64,000 nt of DNA, taken from contig CAWICN010000001.1 of the NCBI GenBank assembly GCA_963834725.1, positions 4,836,001 to 4,900,000 of the forward strand, in the 5' to 3' direction. The first letter of the stretch is position 1. The number at the start of each line of letters is the position of its first letter. Source of the DNA: PALSA-693 sp963834725 (lineage in GTDB: Bacteria; Actinomycetota; Acidimicrobiia; Acidimicrobiales; Palsa-688). A program made the position numbers and the translations under genes. The notes under the pieces are model-generated. The model was not told the origin of the DNA, did not search any database, and saw only the letters and a program-made list of their open reading frames with translations. Of this stretch, positions 35,654-44,190 are shown piece by piece.

Positions 35654-36676
35654 GTGCTCGACGATCGCAAAGCCGCCATCCTCAAAGCGATAGTGGAGGA
35701 ATACATCCAGACCGCCCAGCCAGTGGGGTCCGGAGCTGTGTCGCGTATTCCGGAGCTGTCGGTGTCGTCGGCGACCGTGCGCAACGAGATGGGGGTGCTC
35801 GAACGGGAGGGCTACCTGGTCCAGCCCCACACCAGCGCCGGCCGGATCCCGACCGACAAGGGCTACCGCTTCTTCGTGGACGCCATCGTGGAACCGGGCC
35901 GGCTGCCGCCCGCCCAGTCCCAGCAGATCCGGACGTTCTTCGCCACCGCCCATGGCGAGCTGGAGAAGCTGCTGGCGGACACCAGCCGGTTCCTTTCCGA
36001 TCTCACGGACTACTCGGCGGTGGTCGTCCGGCAGGTCGCCGACCCGGCCCGGATTCGTTCCGTGCAGCTGGTGAGCCTGACCCCGAAGGTGGCGGTGGTC
36101 GTGGCTGTCCTCGCCAGCGGGGCGGTGGACAAGCACACCCTCGAGTGGCCCGACGACCCGAGCGAGGCGCAAGTGGCGGCGGCGTCGAGCCAGCTGGCCG
36201 CCTACCTGACGGGCGAGCCGGTGGGCCAGCCGGTGGTGGTGGCCCGGACCGACGACCCGGTGGTCGACCGCATGGTGCGACAGGCGGTGACCGCCCTCAG
36301 CGGCGCCGGCGTCGCCGTCGGCGATCAGAGCTCGCTGGTCTATGTGGGCGGGGCGGCGCGGATGGCGGCCGCCTTCGACGCGGTCAGCACCATCCGGCAG
36401 GTGCTCGACATCCTGGAGCAGCAGTACGTCCTGGTCACCCTGGTCCGAGACGTGCTCGATCGTGGCCTGTCCGTGGCCATCGGCGCAGAGCACGGCGTCC
36501 AACCCCTGGCCGAATGTTCGATCGTGGTCGCTCCATACCAGGTCGAGGGCGAAACAGCCGGTACCCTCGGTATCCTGGGGCCAACCCGGATGCACTACGA
36601 ACAGGCTCTGGCAGCGGTGGCCGTGGTCAGCAAACGGCTGGGCCGAGTGCTCAGCGAAGGAACAGGGGACAGGTAG
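35654..36676 (+). CDS. hrcA: Heat-inducible transcription repressor HrcA
   Basis: 340 residues from GTG 35654, giving the family N-terminus VLDDRKAAILKAIVEEYI. A TTG at 35642 inside CIRCE is an alternative. The winged HTH reads VSSATVRNEMGVLEREGYLV, then QPHTSAGRIPTDKGYRFFVD. The C-terminal half (HrcA inserted dimerisation and GAF-like domains) ends in LGILGPTRMHYEQALAAV. It binds CIRCE and is kept active by GroEL; heat releases repression. No ribosome binding site is visible before the start, suggesting a leaderless or very short leader. dnaJ follows after seven bases. Confidence 0.96.
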   Translation: MLDDRKAAILKAIVEEYIQTAQPVGSGAVSRIPELSVSSATVRNEMGVLEREGYLVQPHTSAGRIPTDKGYRFFVDAIVEPGRLPPAQSQQIRTFFATAHGELEKLLADTSRFLSDLTDYSAVVVRQVADPARIRSVQLVSLTPKVAVVVAVLASGAVDKHTLEWPDDPSEAQVAAASSQLAAYLTGEPVGQPVVVARTDDPVVDRMVRQAVTALSGAGVAVGDQSSLVYVGGAARMAAAFDAVSTIRQVLDILEQQYVLVTLVRDVLDRGLSVAIGAEHGVQPLAECSIVVAPYQVEGETAGTLGILGPTRMHYEQALAAVAVVSKRLGRVLSEGTGDR

Positions 36677-36683
36677 GGTTCAG

Positions 36684-37844
36684 GTGCCAGTGGCCGACGT
36701 CGACGACTACTACGAGCTGCTCGGGGTCTCCCGTCAGGCGAGCGAGGACGAGATCAAACGCGCCTACCTGCGCCTGGCTCGCGAGTTACATCCGGACGCC
36801 AATCCGGGCGACACCCGGGCGGAGGAGCGGTTCAAGCAGATCAACCTGGCTTACGAGACCTTGCGCGACCCGGAGCGCCGGCGCCAGTACGACATGTTCG
36901 GCCCGGCCGGCGTGCCCGGGAGCGGCGCGGCCGGTACCGGAGCGGGTGACCCCTTCGCCGGCTTCGGCGGCGGTCTGGGCGACATCTTCGACGCCTTTTT
37001 TGGCGCTGGGGGCGCTGCCGGTATGGGGGGCGCCTCGCGGATGGCCCGGACCGGTCCCCGTCGCGGGGAGGACGCCGAGGCGGCGGTGACCCTGGACTTC
37101 GCCGACGCCGTCTTCGGGGTCCAGCACGAGCTGACCGTGAAGCTGCCGCAAACCTGCCCGACCTGCACCGGCACCGGCGCCCGGCCCGGGACCACCCCGG
37201 TCACGTGCAGCGTCTGCCATGGCGCCGGCGAGGTCCGGCGGGTACGTCAGTCCATCCTGGGTCAGATGGTCACCGCCAGCCCGTGTCCCCAGTGCGGCGG
37301 CACCGGCGAAGAGATCCTCTCACCTTGCCCCGACTGTCGGGGAGAGGGCCGGCGGCGGGAGGAGCGGTCGTTCGTGGTCGAGGTGCCACCGGGAGTCGAC
37401 GATGGGTCGACGCTGCGTCTGCCGGGCCGGGGTGCAGGCGGCCGGCGGGGCGGGGCGCCCGGAGACCTGTACGTCCACCTGAGGGTCCGTGACCATCCGA
37501 GCCTCACCCGGAAGGGAGCCGATCTGCTGGCGGTGGTACACGTGGGGATGACCCAGGCGGCCCTCGGCGCCGGCTTCCCGTTCGAGACCCTCGACGGCGT
37601 CGAGCAGCTGACGATTCCGGCCGGCACCCAGAGCGGCCGGGAGATCCGCCTGCGTGGCCGGGGCGTGCCGCACCTGCAGGGCCGCGGTCGGGGTGACCTG
37701 ATCATCACGGTCGTGGTCGATACGCCGACCGACCTGAGCAAGGAGCAGGAGGAACTGCTCCGCCGACTGGCCGAGGCCCGGGGGGAAGAGGTGGCGCCCC
37801 CTGACGCCGGCTTCATGTCCAAGCTCCGCAGCGCCTTCAAGTAG
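36684..37844 (+). CDS. dnaJ: Chaperone protein DnaJ
   Basis: 386 residues from GTG 36684 (GTG 36690 also possible). The J domain YYELLGVSRQASEDEIKRAY contains the HPD motif in ELHPDAN. A Gly/Phe-rich linker follows (GFGGGLGDIFDAFFGAGG). The zinc-binding domain has four CxxCxGxG repeats: CPTCTGTG, CSVCHGAG, CPQCGGTG and CPDCRGEG. The C-terminal client-binding domains and dimerisation helix complete a type I DnaJ. It stimulates DnaK ATPase. Co-transcribed with hrcA and so under CIRCE control; this is the hrcA-linked DnaJ2-type copy common in actinobacteria. Confidence 0.97.
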   Translation: MPVADVDDYYELLGVSRQASEDEIKRAYLRLARELHPDANPGDTRAEERFKQINLAYETLRDPERRRQYDMFGPAGVPGSGAAGTGAGDPFAGFGGGLGDIFDAFFGAGGAAGMGGASRMARTGPRRGEDAEAAVTLDFADAVFGVQHELTVKLPQTCPTCTGTGARPGTTPVTCSVCHGAGEVRRVRQSILGQMVTASPCPQCGGTGEEILSPCPDCRGEGRRREERSFVVEVPPGVDDGSTLRLPGRGAGGRRGGAPGDLYVHLRVRDHPSLTRKGADLLAVVHVGMTQAALGAGFPFETLDGVEQLTIPAGTQSGREIRLRGRGVPHLQGRGRGDLIITVVVDTPTDLSKEQEELLRRLAEARGEEVAPPDAGFMSKLRSAFK

Positions 37845-37906
37845 CAACGGATCGCGCCGGCCGGCGCCGTTCGGCACCTCCGCGCCACGGGTCGACGTCC
37901 CCACCC

Positions 37907-37953
37907 CTTTGTGCTATGAAAATCGCGTATTACGCGGTTTTCATCACACAAAG
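37907..37953. terminator. Long near-perfect hairpin downstream of dnaJ
   Basis: Outer arms CTTTGTG (37907-37913) and CACAAAG (37947-37953) and inner arms ATGAAAATCGCGT (37916-37928) and ACGCGGTTTTCAT (37932-37944) pair around a 3-base loop. There is one G-U pair and a two-by-two internal bulge. The core AAAA-stem-TTTT layout resembles a bidirectional intrinsic terminator. The AT-rich composition contrasts with its surroundings, so a mobile hairpin is an alternative. Confidence 0.65.
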
Positions 37954-37999
37954 ACTCGGCAATCCCGTTGGGAGCCGGTGGTAGGCCGCTTACGACGCG

Positions 38000-38725
38000 A
38001 TGATCACCGACGCGGACAGCTCCTCGCCGGCCGCGTCTCGCAGCGCGGCCCATGTGATAGTCGCCGACCTTGGCTCGCCCGAGCTTGATGACGACGATCG
38101 TCACCACCTCCGGGCGGTACTCCGCCTGCGGCCTGGCGAAGCCGTCAGCGCAACCGACGGTCGCGGCGCCTGGCGAGCCTGCCGCTACGAGGCGAAGGGC
38201 AGGCTCGTCGTGGACGGGGAGGTGGTACATGACACCCGGCCCGCACCTTTGCTCACTGTCGGCTTCCCGCCCGTCAAGGGCGACCGGCCCGAATGGGCGG
38301 TTCAGAAGCTCACCGAGATCGGCATCGACCGGATCGTCGTCCTCAGAACAGAGCGCACTGTGGTCCGCTGGGACGCGGCCCGGGCCGGCCACCACGTGGC
38401 CCGGCTCCGGGCTGTCGTCCGCCAGGCCGTCATGCAGAGCCGACGGACCTGGGTGCCCGAGGTAACCGGTCCGGAGGACCTCGCCTCGCTTGCCGTCCGG
38501 CCGGACGTGGCCATCGCAGCGCGGACCGGGGCGCCACCCAGCCTGGCGTTCCCCATGGTGCTCGTCGGGCCGGAGGGAGGCTGGACCCCGCAGGAGGAGG
38601 CGAAAGCGACGACGTTGGTACGACTCGGTCCGGGCGTGTTGCGTACCGAGACGGCGGCCGTCGTGGCCGGCGTCCTCCTGGCCGCGTTACGGTCAGGGTT
38701 GGTCCTCCCTGGTGAACAGCCGTGA
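38000..38725 (+). CDS. rsmE: 16S rRNA (uracil1498-N3)-methyltransferase
   Basis: 241 residues from ATG 38000. The N-terminal PUA-like domain (HHLRAVLRLRPGEAVSATDG) precedes a SPOUT methyltransferase domain. That domain carries VKGDRPEWAVQKLTEIGIDR, VRQAVMQSRRTWVPEV, the SAM-loop VLVGPEGGWTPQEE and the knot motif GPGVLRTETAA. It methylates U1498 of 16S rRNA. The stop overlaps the hemW start, and dnaJ-rsmE adjacency is common in many bacteria. Confidence 0.95.
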   Translation: MITDADSSSPAASRSAAHVIVADLGSPELDDDDRHHLRAVLRLRPGEAVSATDGRGAWRACRYEAKGRLVVDGEVVHDTRPAPLLTVGFPPVKGDRPEWAVQKLTEIGIDRIVVLRTERTVVRWDAARAGHHVARLRAVVRQAVMQSRRTWVPEVTGPEDLASLAVRPDVAIAARTGAPPSLAFPMVLVGPEGGWTPQEEAKATTLVRLGPGVLRTETAAVVAGVLLAALRSGLVLPGEQP

Positions 38726-39969
38726 ACATCGATCGGGGCGAACCTCGGACCATGCCCGCACCCGGTCCCTTCGGGGTGTACGTGCATATCCCGTTCTGCA
38801 CCCGACGCTGTGACTACTGCGCTTTCGCGACCTGGACTGATCGGGCCCATCTCGTACCCGAGTACGTGACGGCCTGCCGAACCGAGGTCGAGCGGGCTGC
38901 CGCTTCAGGGATGCCGGCTGCCTCATCCGTCTTCTTCGGGGGCGGTACGCCCTCGCTCCTCCCCCCGAAGCTTCTGGCCACCATCCTCGGCGCGATCCCC
39001 TGCCAATCGGGCGCAGAAGTGACGGTCGAGTGCAACCCCGAGACGGTCGACGCCGGCAAGCTTTGCGGGTATCGCGAGGCGGGGGTCACACGCTTGTCTT
39101 TCGGCGTGCAGTCGATGGTGCCGCATGTGCTGCGATCGCTCGGGCGGGAGCACGAGGTGTCGGCGGTGCCGCGGGCCGTCGAGGCCGCGGCGAAGGCCGG
39201 ATTCGCCGATTCGTACAGTGTGGACCTCATCTTCGGGGCGACCGGTGAGAGCCAATTCGATTGGGCCGCGACGGTGTCGGCGGTCCTCGGGCTCGCACCC
39301 GCCCCAACCCACGTCAGCGCCTACGCGTTGACGGTCGAAGCCGGAACTCCCCTCGCCCGCGAACCGGCACGTCACCCCGACCCCGACGACCAGGCCGGGA
39401 AGTACGAGCTCGCGGACAGCCTGCTGGCTGCAGCCGGAATGGAGTGGTACGAGATCTCGAACTGGGCCCGCCCGGGTGCCGAATGCCGCCACAACCAGCT
39501 CTACTGGGCCCAGGGCGATTACCTCGGATTCGGTTGTGCTGCTCATTCGCACAGGGTGACGGGCCAGGGCGCCCGGCGATGGTGGAACGTGCGCACCCCC
39601 GAGCGCTACATCCGCCTGGTTGGGGCCGGCCAGCCGGTGGAAGCCGCAGGAGAGGATCTCGACGCCCCCACCCGGAGGTCGGAGGGCTTGCAGCTGTCGC
39701 TGCGGACCCGACAGGGGGTGAGCGCCGGCGTCCTTCCAGGTTGGGCCGATGACCCCGTCCTGGCCACTCTGGTCCAACCTGCTCCCGCCGGCCGGCTGGT
39801 GCTGACCGGCCGTGGCCGGCTCCTGGCCAACGAGGTCGCCCTGCGGCTGCACGAGGGCGGCCCCTTAGCGCCAGGGTCCTGGTGGGATGACCCTCGGGCC
39901 GGACAAACGGGTGCCGCGGTCAGCCTCTCCGCCGTGGTCGGGTCATCACAAAGCGGGTGGCCATCATGA
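38722..39969 (+). CDS. hemW: Radical-SAM heme chaperone HemW (coproporphyrinogen-III-oxidase-like)
   Basis: 415 residues from GTG 38722, overlapping rsmE. The radical SAM cluster is in IPFCTRRCDYCAF (CxxxCxxC). FFGGGTPSLL and TVECNPETVD follow, then RLSFGVQSMVPHVLRSLGR. The HemN C-terminal domain carries YEISNWARPGAECRHNQLYW. HemW proteins bind heme and are probably heme chaperones rather than oxidases. The last residues (about 17) run into the convergent Thr-rich gene, a 50-base overlap; homology would suggest the useful protein ends slightly earlier. Confidence 0.94.
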   Translation: MNIDRGEPRTMPAPGPFGVYVHIPFCTRRCDYCAFATWTDRAHLVPEYVTACRTEVERAAASGMPAASSVFFGGGTPSLLPPKLLATILGAIPCQSGAEVTVECNPETVDAGKLCGYREAGVTRLSFGVQSMVPHVLRSLGREHEVSAVPRAVEAAAKAGFADSYSVDLIFGATGESQFDWAATVSAVLGLAPAPTHVSAYALTVEAGTPLAREPARHPDPDDQAGKYELADSLLAAAGMEWYEISNWARPGAECRHNQLYWAQGDYLGFGCAAHSHRVTGQGARRWWNVRTPERYIRLVGAGQPVEAAGEDLDAPTRRSEGLQLSLRTRQGVSAGVLPGWADDPVLATLVQPAPAGRLVLTGRGRLLANEVALRLHEGGPLAPGSWWDDPRAGQTGAAVSLSAVVGSSQSGWPS

Positions 39970-40495
39970 CCGACGCGACGAAGAACCCAGCACCCGACAG
40001 GGCCGGGAACACCGGGCTGATGTGGGCGCTCGGCGCCCTTGTCTGCAGTGGGACCGTCGATGGGGGAACTGAGATGCGCCCCCGGATGGAGGGAATCGTG
40101 GTTGTCGTCGTCGTCGGGGCCGGTGTAGCGGGCGTGGTGATGACCGGAGACGTCGACTGCGGAACGACGCTCGCAGCCGGACCAGCTATGGATGCGGGTG
40201 AGGTCGCCGGGGGCGGAGGCGACGTGGTCACGGGGGCCGCCACAGGCGGGGTGGTGCTCGCCACCGTGGCCAAGGGCGGGCTGGTCAGCGCTGGGTGTGT
40301 AGTCGAAGTGACCGCGATCGTGGTGACGGACCGGGTCGCGGTGGTCGTGACCGGCGATCTGGCGCTGGTCCGGGGACTCCGCTTCGCCGCCAGCACCCGG
40401 GTGGGAGCGGCACCCGCCGTGACAGCCACGATGAGTGTGACGGCTGTCACCCCGATCGCAGCGCGTATCGCAAGACCCACCCATCTGGGCACCAC
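39920..40495 (-). CDS. Thr/Pro-rich cell-surface membrane protein of unknown function
   Basis: 191 residues from GTG 40493-40495 (or the GTG at 40490-40492). A signal-like helix (IRAAIGVTAVTLIVAVTAGA) is followed by about 120 residues almost wholly Thr, Pro, Ser, Ala and Val (for example TTSPPPPATSPAS). A second hydrophobic segment near the C-terminus (PALSGAGFFVASVMMATRFV) precedes a basic tail. This is the layout of an extended wall-spanning stalk anchored at both ends. It lies 38 bases after the LysM gene in the same direction and is probably part of that three-gene module. Confidence 0.65.
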   Translation of the reverse strand: MVPRWVGLAIRAAIGVTAVTLIVAVTAGAAPTRVLAAKRSPRTSARSPVTTTATRSVTTIAVTSTTHPALTSPPLATVASTTPPVAAPVTTSPPPPATSPASIAGPAASVVPQSTSPVITTPATPAPTTTTTTIPSIRGRISVPPSTVPLQTRAPSAHISPVFPALSGAGFFVASVMMATRFVMTRPRRRG

Positions 40496-40532
40496 CCCAG
40501 TCTGGCGTGCCGATAACGGGATCGCGAACCAA

Positions 40533-41468
40533 TCAACTGCGTTCCGGCCGAGCGGGGGGTGGAGGGACGACAACCTGGTCGCCCGGGAAGAGGAGATTCG
40601 GGTCGGCCGGGACCGGGAGAAACGGACGGTTGGTCTGCACGACCAGCCACCAGTATCGAGCCAGGTTCCGCGCATCCGGAGGGTGGCCCCACGCCGCGGA
40701 CAGCGTCATCTCTGCGATCGACCACAGGCTGTCGCCGGGGCGCACCGTCCAGGTACGGGGCGGACCTGCGCGGCCGTTCGAGGGAGGCTTGCGCCCCACC
40801 GATTGCGAGCGTGCCACGGCAGATGAGGCCTTCCCTCGGCGGCCCGAAGGCTTGGGGGTTCCCGGTGACGTTCTGGCTACCCGTCCGGAGGTTCCTCCTG
40901 CCGTCAAGGGTGGCCGGGAACTGCCGGAGGATGCCTGGCTGCCCCGAGCGCCATCGTGGGAGACGGGGGCCATAGCTGCGGTGCTAGCTCCCGGCATGCC
41001 CTCGCCTGCGCCCACGTAGCGCAGCATGGGGGGCGCGGCGGGGGTAGCAGGATCGCCCTGTCCGTGAGGCCCACCGTCGCCGGCGGCAAAGCTCGGCGCC
41101 GCCTGGGCGAGGAGCGAGGCGCCGAGCGCCGACGCTCCGATGGAGGCTCTTACCACCGTTCTGGCTCCGGGCCAGCGGCTTGGCGACAGACTCCGAACCA
41201 ACCTGCCGGACCGTCGCCAATGCGCCAGCGCAGCGAGCGCCATCAGCGCCAGCAGGTAGCACCCGATCCACCACAGGGCTTCCCTGGCCAGCGCGAAGGT
41301 CCCGAACAATGGACCTTCCTGTTGCCACCAGGTCACCATCCGGTGGGCAGATAGCAGGGGCGGAGGGCCGAGCGCTCCCTGGCCCAGCCGGTGCAGCAAC
41401 AGGGTCACGCCCGCCACCGCCACCCACGCTCGAGCGCTGGGTCTCCAGATGGGGGGAACGTCATTCAC
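40533..41468 (-). CDS. LysM-domain membrane protein of the Tad-linked module
   Basis: 311 residues from GTG 41466-41468, which overlaps the pseudokinase stop (GTGA). Three hydrophobic segments are visible: about 14-31 (AWVAVAGVTLLLHRLG), a helix around LWWIGCYLLALMALAAL, and ASIGASALGASLLAQAAPSF. A low-complexity linker follows, and then a C-terminal LysM domain: RTWTVRPGDSLWSIAEMTL, extended by an insertion, ending with NLLFPGDQVVVPPP. LysM binds peptidoglycan, so the protein probably links membrane and wall. Co-translated with a pseudokinase next to tadA, it may position or stabilise the pilus machine; that is inference. Confidence 0.82.
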   Translation of the reverse strand: MNDVPPIWRPSARAWVAVAGVTLLLHRLGQGALGPPPLLSAHRMVTWWQQEGPLFGTFALAREALWWIGCYLLALMALAALAHWRRSGRLVRSLSPSRWPGARTVVRASIGASALGASLLAQAAPSFAAGDGGPHGQGDPATPAAPPMLRYVGAGEGMPGASTAAMAPVSHDGARGSQASSGSSRPPLTAGGTSGRVARTSPGTPKPSGRRGKASSAVARSQSVGRKPPSNGRAGPPRTWTVRPGDSLWSIAEMTLSAAWGHPPDARNLARYWWLVVQTNRPFLPVPADPNLLFPGDQVVVPPPPARPERS

Positions 41469-42739
41469 CGGGCCACCCCTACGATCGTCACTGGTGGAAG
41501 GTCGCGCCGGTCGATCTCGAGCTGGTCGCATCCTGACCGTCCCGGCCGGACCCGCAAGCTCCAAGCCAACCCCACGTGGCCGACCAACCGGCCGACCACC
41601 GGGTCGTCGGCTGTCGGCCATGAATTGAAACTCCACACATCGCCCGTTCCCGGGCGCAACACCGCCGGGAACGCAGTCCCGCCGCACCCCCAGCGCCCCA
41701 TCACGACCACATCGCCTGGCCGGCCCACCTGGTAGCGACCCATCGGCTCGACCAGAACTCCCCCGTGCCCTGCGATCGGGACGCAGCCGTGATCAACGAC
41801 CGGACAGGGCGCCGCCGCCTGACCGGGCCGATGAGCACGGGAGGGCGCGGCGGCCGTCGCCCATCCCGCCAGCACGGCCGAACTGGCGACAACGATGCAC
41901 AGCCCGACCCCGCCTGTGACCAGACGGCTCCGTGGGCCAGGCCGTATTCGCCGATGAGACCGGGAGCCGCGGGGCCGGCGGTGGGTGATAGCGGTGGCCG
42001 GTGTGCCGGCGCGGTCGGGCTCCGGGAGCTGATGGAGGGCAGTGTCGGTCGTGAGGGCGCGGTCTCGGCCCGGCTCTGGAAGCTGATGGTGGGCCCTGTC
42101 GGCGGGTGGCTCTGGGAGCTGATGGGCACTGTCGGTGGTGGACGTGCTGTCTCGGTCCGGCCCTGGAAGCCGAGCGTCAGGCACCGCCGAGATGAGGTGA
42201 CGGGCCAACCAACTGGCGTCACGACGCGGGCGCCGGCGGGTCGGCGTAGCAATGTCCCGGAGTGTCCGGGCCACGCGGCCGGACCCGCCGGGAGCGAGCA
42301 GTTGTAGCAGCAGGACAGCCAGCGCCCGCAGGTCCTCATCGCGCAGTCGCTCGGCGTCCGGTGATGTTGCAGTTGCATGCGACCGGCTCAGACTGCACAG
42401 CACGGGCCGCCCCGCCTCGTCGAGCAGCACGTGGCTGGCCTCGATGCCGCCGTGGCTGTACCCGAGCGCATGGAGGTCAGCAACGGTGGTGGCCAAGGCG
42501 GCGCCGAGGCCGGCGATCACCGGCGTCGGCTGGGCCCCGAGGGCGGTGAGGTCGCCGCCGCGCACGGTGCGTAGCACCAGTGCCTCTGGCGGACTCGCGC
42601 CTTGCGTGTCGAGCAACTGCACGACGCCGGGATGAGCCACCCGGCGCAGCACTGCGGCCTCGTGCTCGAGCCGGCGCTGTTCGTTGGCCGTCCGCGCCTG
42701 CTTGTAGGTCAGACCGAAGCCGTCCGTCGTGACGTTCAT
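41465..42739 (-). CDS. Membrane-anchored pseudokinase (degenerate Ser/Thr-kinase fold)
   Basis: 424 residues from ATG 42737-42739. The kinase fold starts abruptly at the beta-3 strand: LTYKQA supplies the lysine (K13) and RLEHEAAVLRRVAHPGVV the alpha-C glutamate. There is no glycine loop. The catalytic loop reads HGGIEASHVLL instead of HRDxKxxNILL, and the DFG position reads CSL, so phosphotransfer is not expected. A low-complexity linker with HQLPEP repeats (206-242) leads to one membrane helix (273-296). An external domain of about 125 residues with four cysteines follows. It probably senses or scaffolds. First gene of the module divergent from tadA. Confidence 0.8.
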   Translation of the reverse strand: MNVTTDGFGLTYKQARTANEQRRLEHEAAVLRRVAHPGVVQLLDTQGASPPEALVLRTVRGGDLTALGAQPTPVIAGLGAALATTVADLHALGYSHGGIEASHVLLDEAGRPVLCSLSRSHATATSPDAERLRDEDLRALAVLLLQLLAPGGSGRVARTLRDIATPTRRRPRRDASWLARHLISAVPDARLPGPDRDSTSTTDSAHQLPEPPADRAHHQLPEPGRDRALTTDTALHQLPEPDRAGTPATAITHRRPRGSRSHRRIRPGPRSRLVTGGVGLCIVVASSAVLAGWATAAAPSRAHRPGQAAAPCPVVDHGCVPIAGHGGVLVEPMGRYQVGRPGDVVVMGRWGCGGTAFPAVLRPGTGDVWSFNSWPTADDPVVGRLVGHVGLAWSLRVRPGRSGCDQLEIDRRDLPPVTIVGVAR

Positions 42740-42765
42740 ATATGCTCAACTATAATAAAGATCAC
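42740..42765. promoter_or_regulatory. AT-rich divergent promoter region of the Tad and pseudokinase units
   Basis: TATAAT at 42751-42756 on the plus strand and TATTATAG on the minus strand overlap in an unusually AT-rich pocket. The minus-strand box lies only about 12 bases from the pseudokinase ATG, which would make that message leaderless. For tadA the distance to ATG 42883 is about 127 bases. Confidence 0.45.
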
Positions 42766-42882
42766 TAAGATCGCAAGATTCTCACCAAGATCATCACCGC
42801 TTGCTCCTCCACGGGACGGATGGGTACGTTTCGCTAAGGGGGACCCAGGGGGGTCACGCCAGAAGGCCGGAGGAGAGCCGCC

Positions 42883-44190
42883 ATGACCTCGATCGCCGCG
42901 ACTGAGTGGACCTCGCCGTTGCGAGCCATCGAGCGCGCCGCTCAGGATGCCGCCAAGGCACGGGCGCTCGATATGGGCGAGCCCGGCGCCCGTCAACAGC
43001 TGCGAGCCCTCCTGGACGAGCAGGTGGCCCGGTGGCAGCAGGATTATCGCAAAGGGTTACGACCGCTCGACATCGCCGACCCGGAGGCAGCGGTCGAACG
43101 GGCGCTGCGGAACTTGACCGGATATGGGCCCCTCGAGCCTTTACTCCACGACGCGGACGTGTGGGAAATCATGGTCAACGGACCAGATTCCATTTTCACC
43201 AAACGACATTCCGGCGCCGGCGGATACCACCACGAAGTGTTCCACGACGACGAGCACGTCATCCGGGTACTCACCAAGATTCTCGACGATGCCAGCCGTT
43301 CGCACCGGAAACTCGATCCGGCTGAAGGGCTGCAGGACGCTCAGCTCGACACCGGTGCCCGCCTGCACATCGTGCACGCCGACGTGGCTCGGGACGGACA
43401 TGTGCTCGTCAACATTCGGAAGTTCTCAGGGGTCCAGCATCAGTCGCTGGGCGAGCTCATCGAGCGGGGCATGCTCGACTCAACCACTGCCCGTTTTTTG
43501 CACGCTTGCGTGCGCAGTGGACTCTCGGTCCTCGTCGCGGGCGCGCCCGGGTCCGGCAAGACCACCTTGTTGAGTTGCCTGGCTGCCGAGCTCGACCCCA
43601 GCCTGCGAGTTGTCGTTGCTGAGGAGGTGTTCGAGACAGACATTCCCCTCCCCAACGTCGCTCATATGCAAACTCGACCGGGCCGGCCCGATCGAAAGGA
43701 GGTCGACCTTCGCCGTTTGGTGGCCGGCTTCCTCCGCATGGCTCCGGATGTCGCCATTGTCGGAGAGGTCCGCGATCGCGAGGCGATGCCATTGATGCTG
43801 ACGCTGTCGTCGGGGGTGCAGGGCTTTACGACTCTTCACGCCGCGTCGGCCCGCCAGGCCCTGTCGCGGCTGCGATTCATCTGCCAGCTGGCTGAGACCG
43901 GGTCCGAACTGAGCGTGACCGCGCTCTCCGCCCTGGTGAGCGAGGCGATTGACATGGTCGTCTACTGCGCTCGGCGTGGATCTGATCTGCGGGTCACAGA
44001 AGTTCTTGCGGTAGAGGATCTGCAAGTCGGCGCGGGGACGGTGAACTTCACGACCACCTCTGTCTTCGCCCGGCCGCGTTTTGCTGATCCGCTGGATTGG
44101 TCGGGCAACCTCCCGGTTCGGGCAGCCAGGGCGCTCGAATTGGCCGGGTACGAGGTCGCGTCCCTGGCAGCGGGAGAACAGACCCGGTGA
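42883..44190 (+). CDS. tadA: Tad/Flp pilus assembly ATPase TadA (CpaF)
   Basis: 435 residues, ATG 42883 preceded by GGAGGAGAG. The sequence has the N-terminal helical domain, then LTGYGPLEPLLHDADVWEIM, ARLHIVHADVARDGHVLVNI, Walker A GAPGSGKTT (about 219-227), the Asp box VVAEEVFETDIPLPNVAHMQ, Walker B-like MAPDVAIVGEVRDREA and the His box GFTTLHAASAR. This hexameric secretion ATPase powers pilus assembly and retraction. It is first in a unit with tadB and tadC (GTGA overlaps). Confidence 0.96.
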   Translation: MTSIAATEWTSPLRAIERAAQDAAKARALDMGEPGARQQLRALLDEQVARWQQDYRKGLRPLDIADPEAAVERALRNLTGYGPLEPLLHDADVWEIMVNGPDSIFTKRHSGAGGYHHEVFHDDEHVIRVLTKILDDASRSHRKLDPAEGLQDAQLDTGARLHIVHADVARDGHVLVNIRKFSGVQHQSLGELIERGMLDSTTARFLHACVRSGLSVLVAGAPGSGKTTLLSCLAAELDPSLRVVVAEEVFETDIPLPNVAHMQTRPGRPDRKEVDLRRLVAGFLRMAPDVAIVGEVRDREAMPLMLTLSSGVQGFTTLHAASARQALSRLRFICQLAETGSELSVTALSALVSEAIDMVVYCARRGSDLRVTEVLAVEDLQVGAGTVNFTTTSVFARPRFADPLDWSGNLPVRAARALELAGYEVASLAAGEQTR

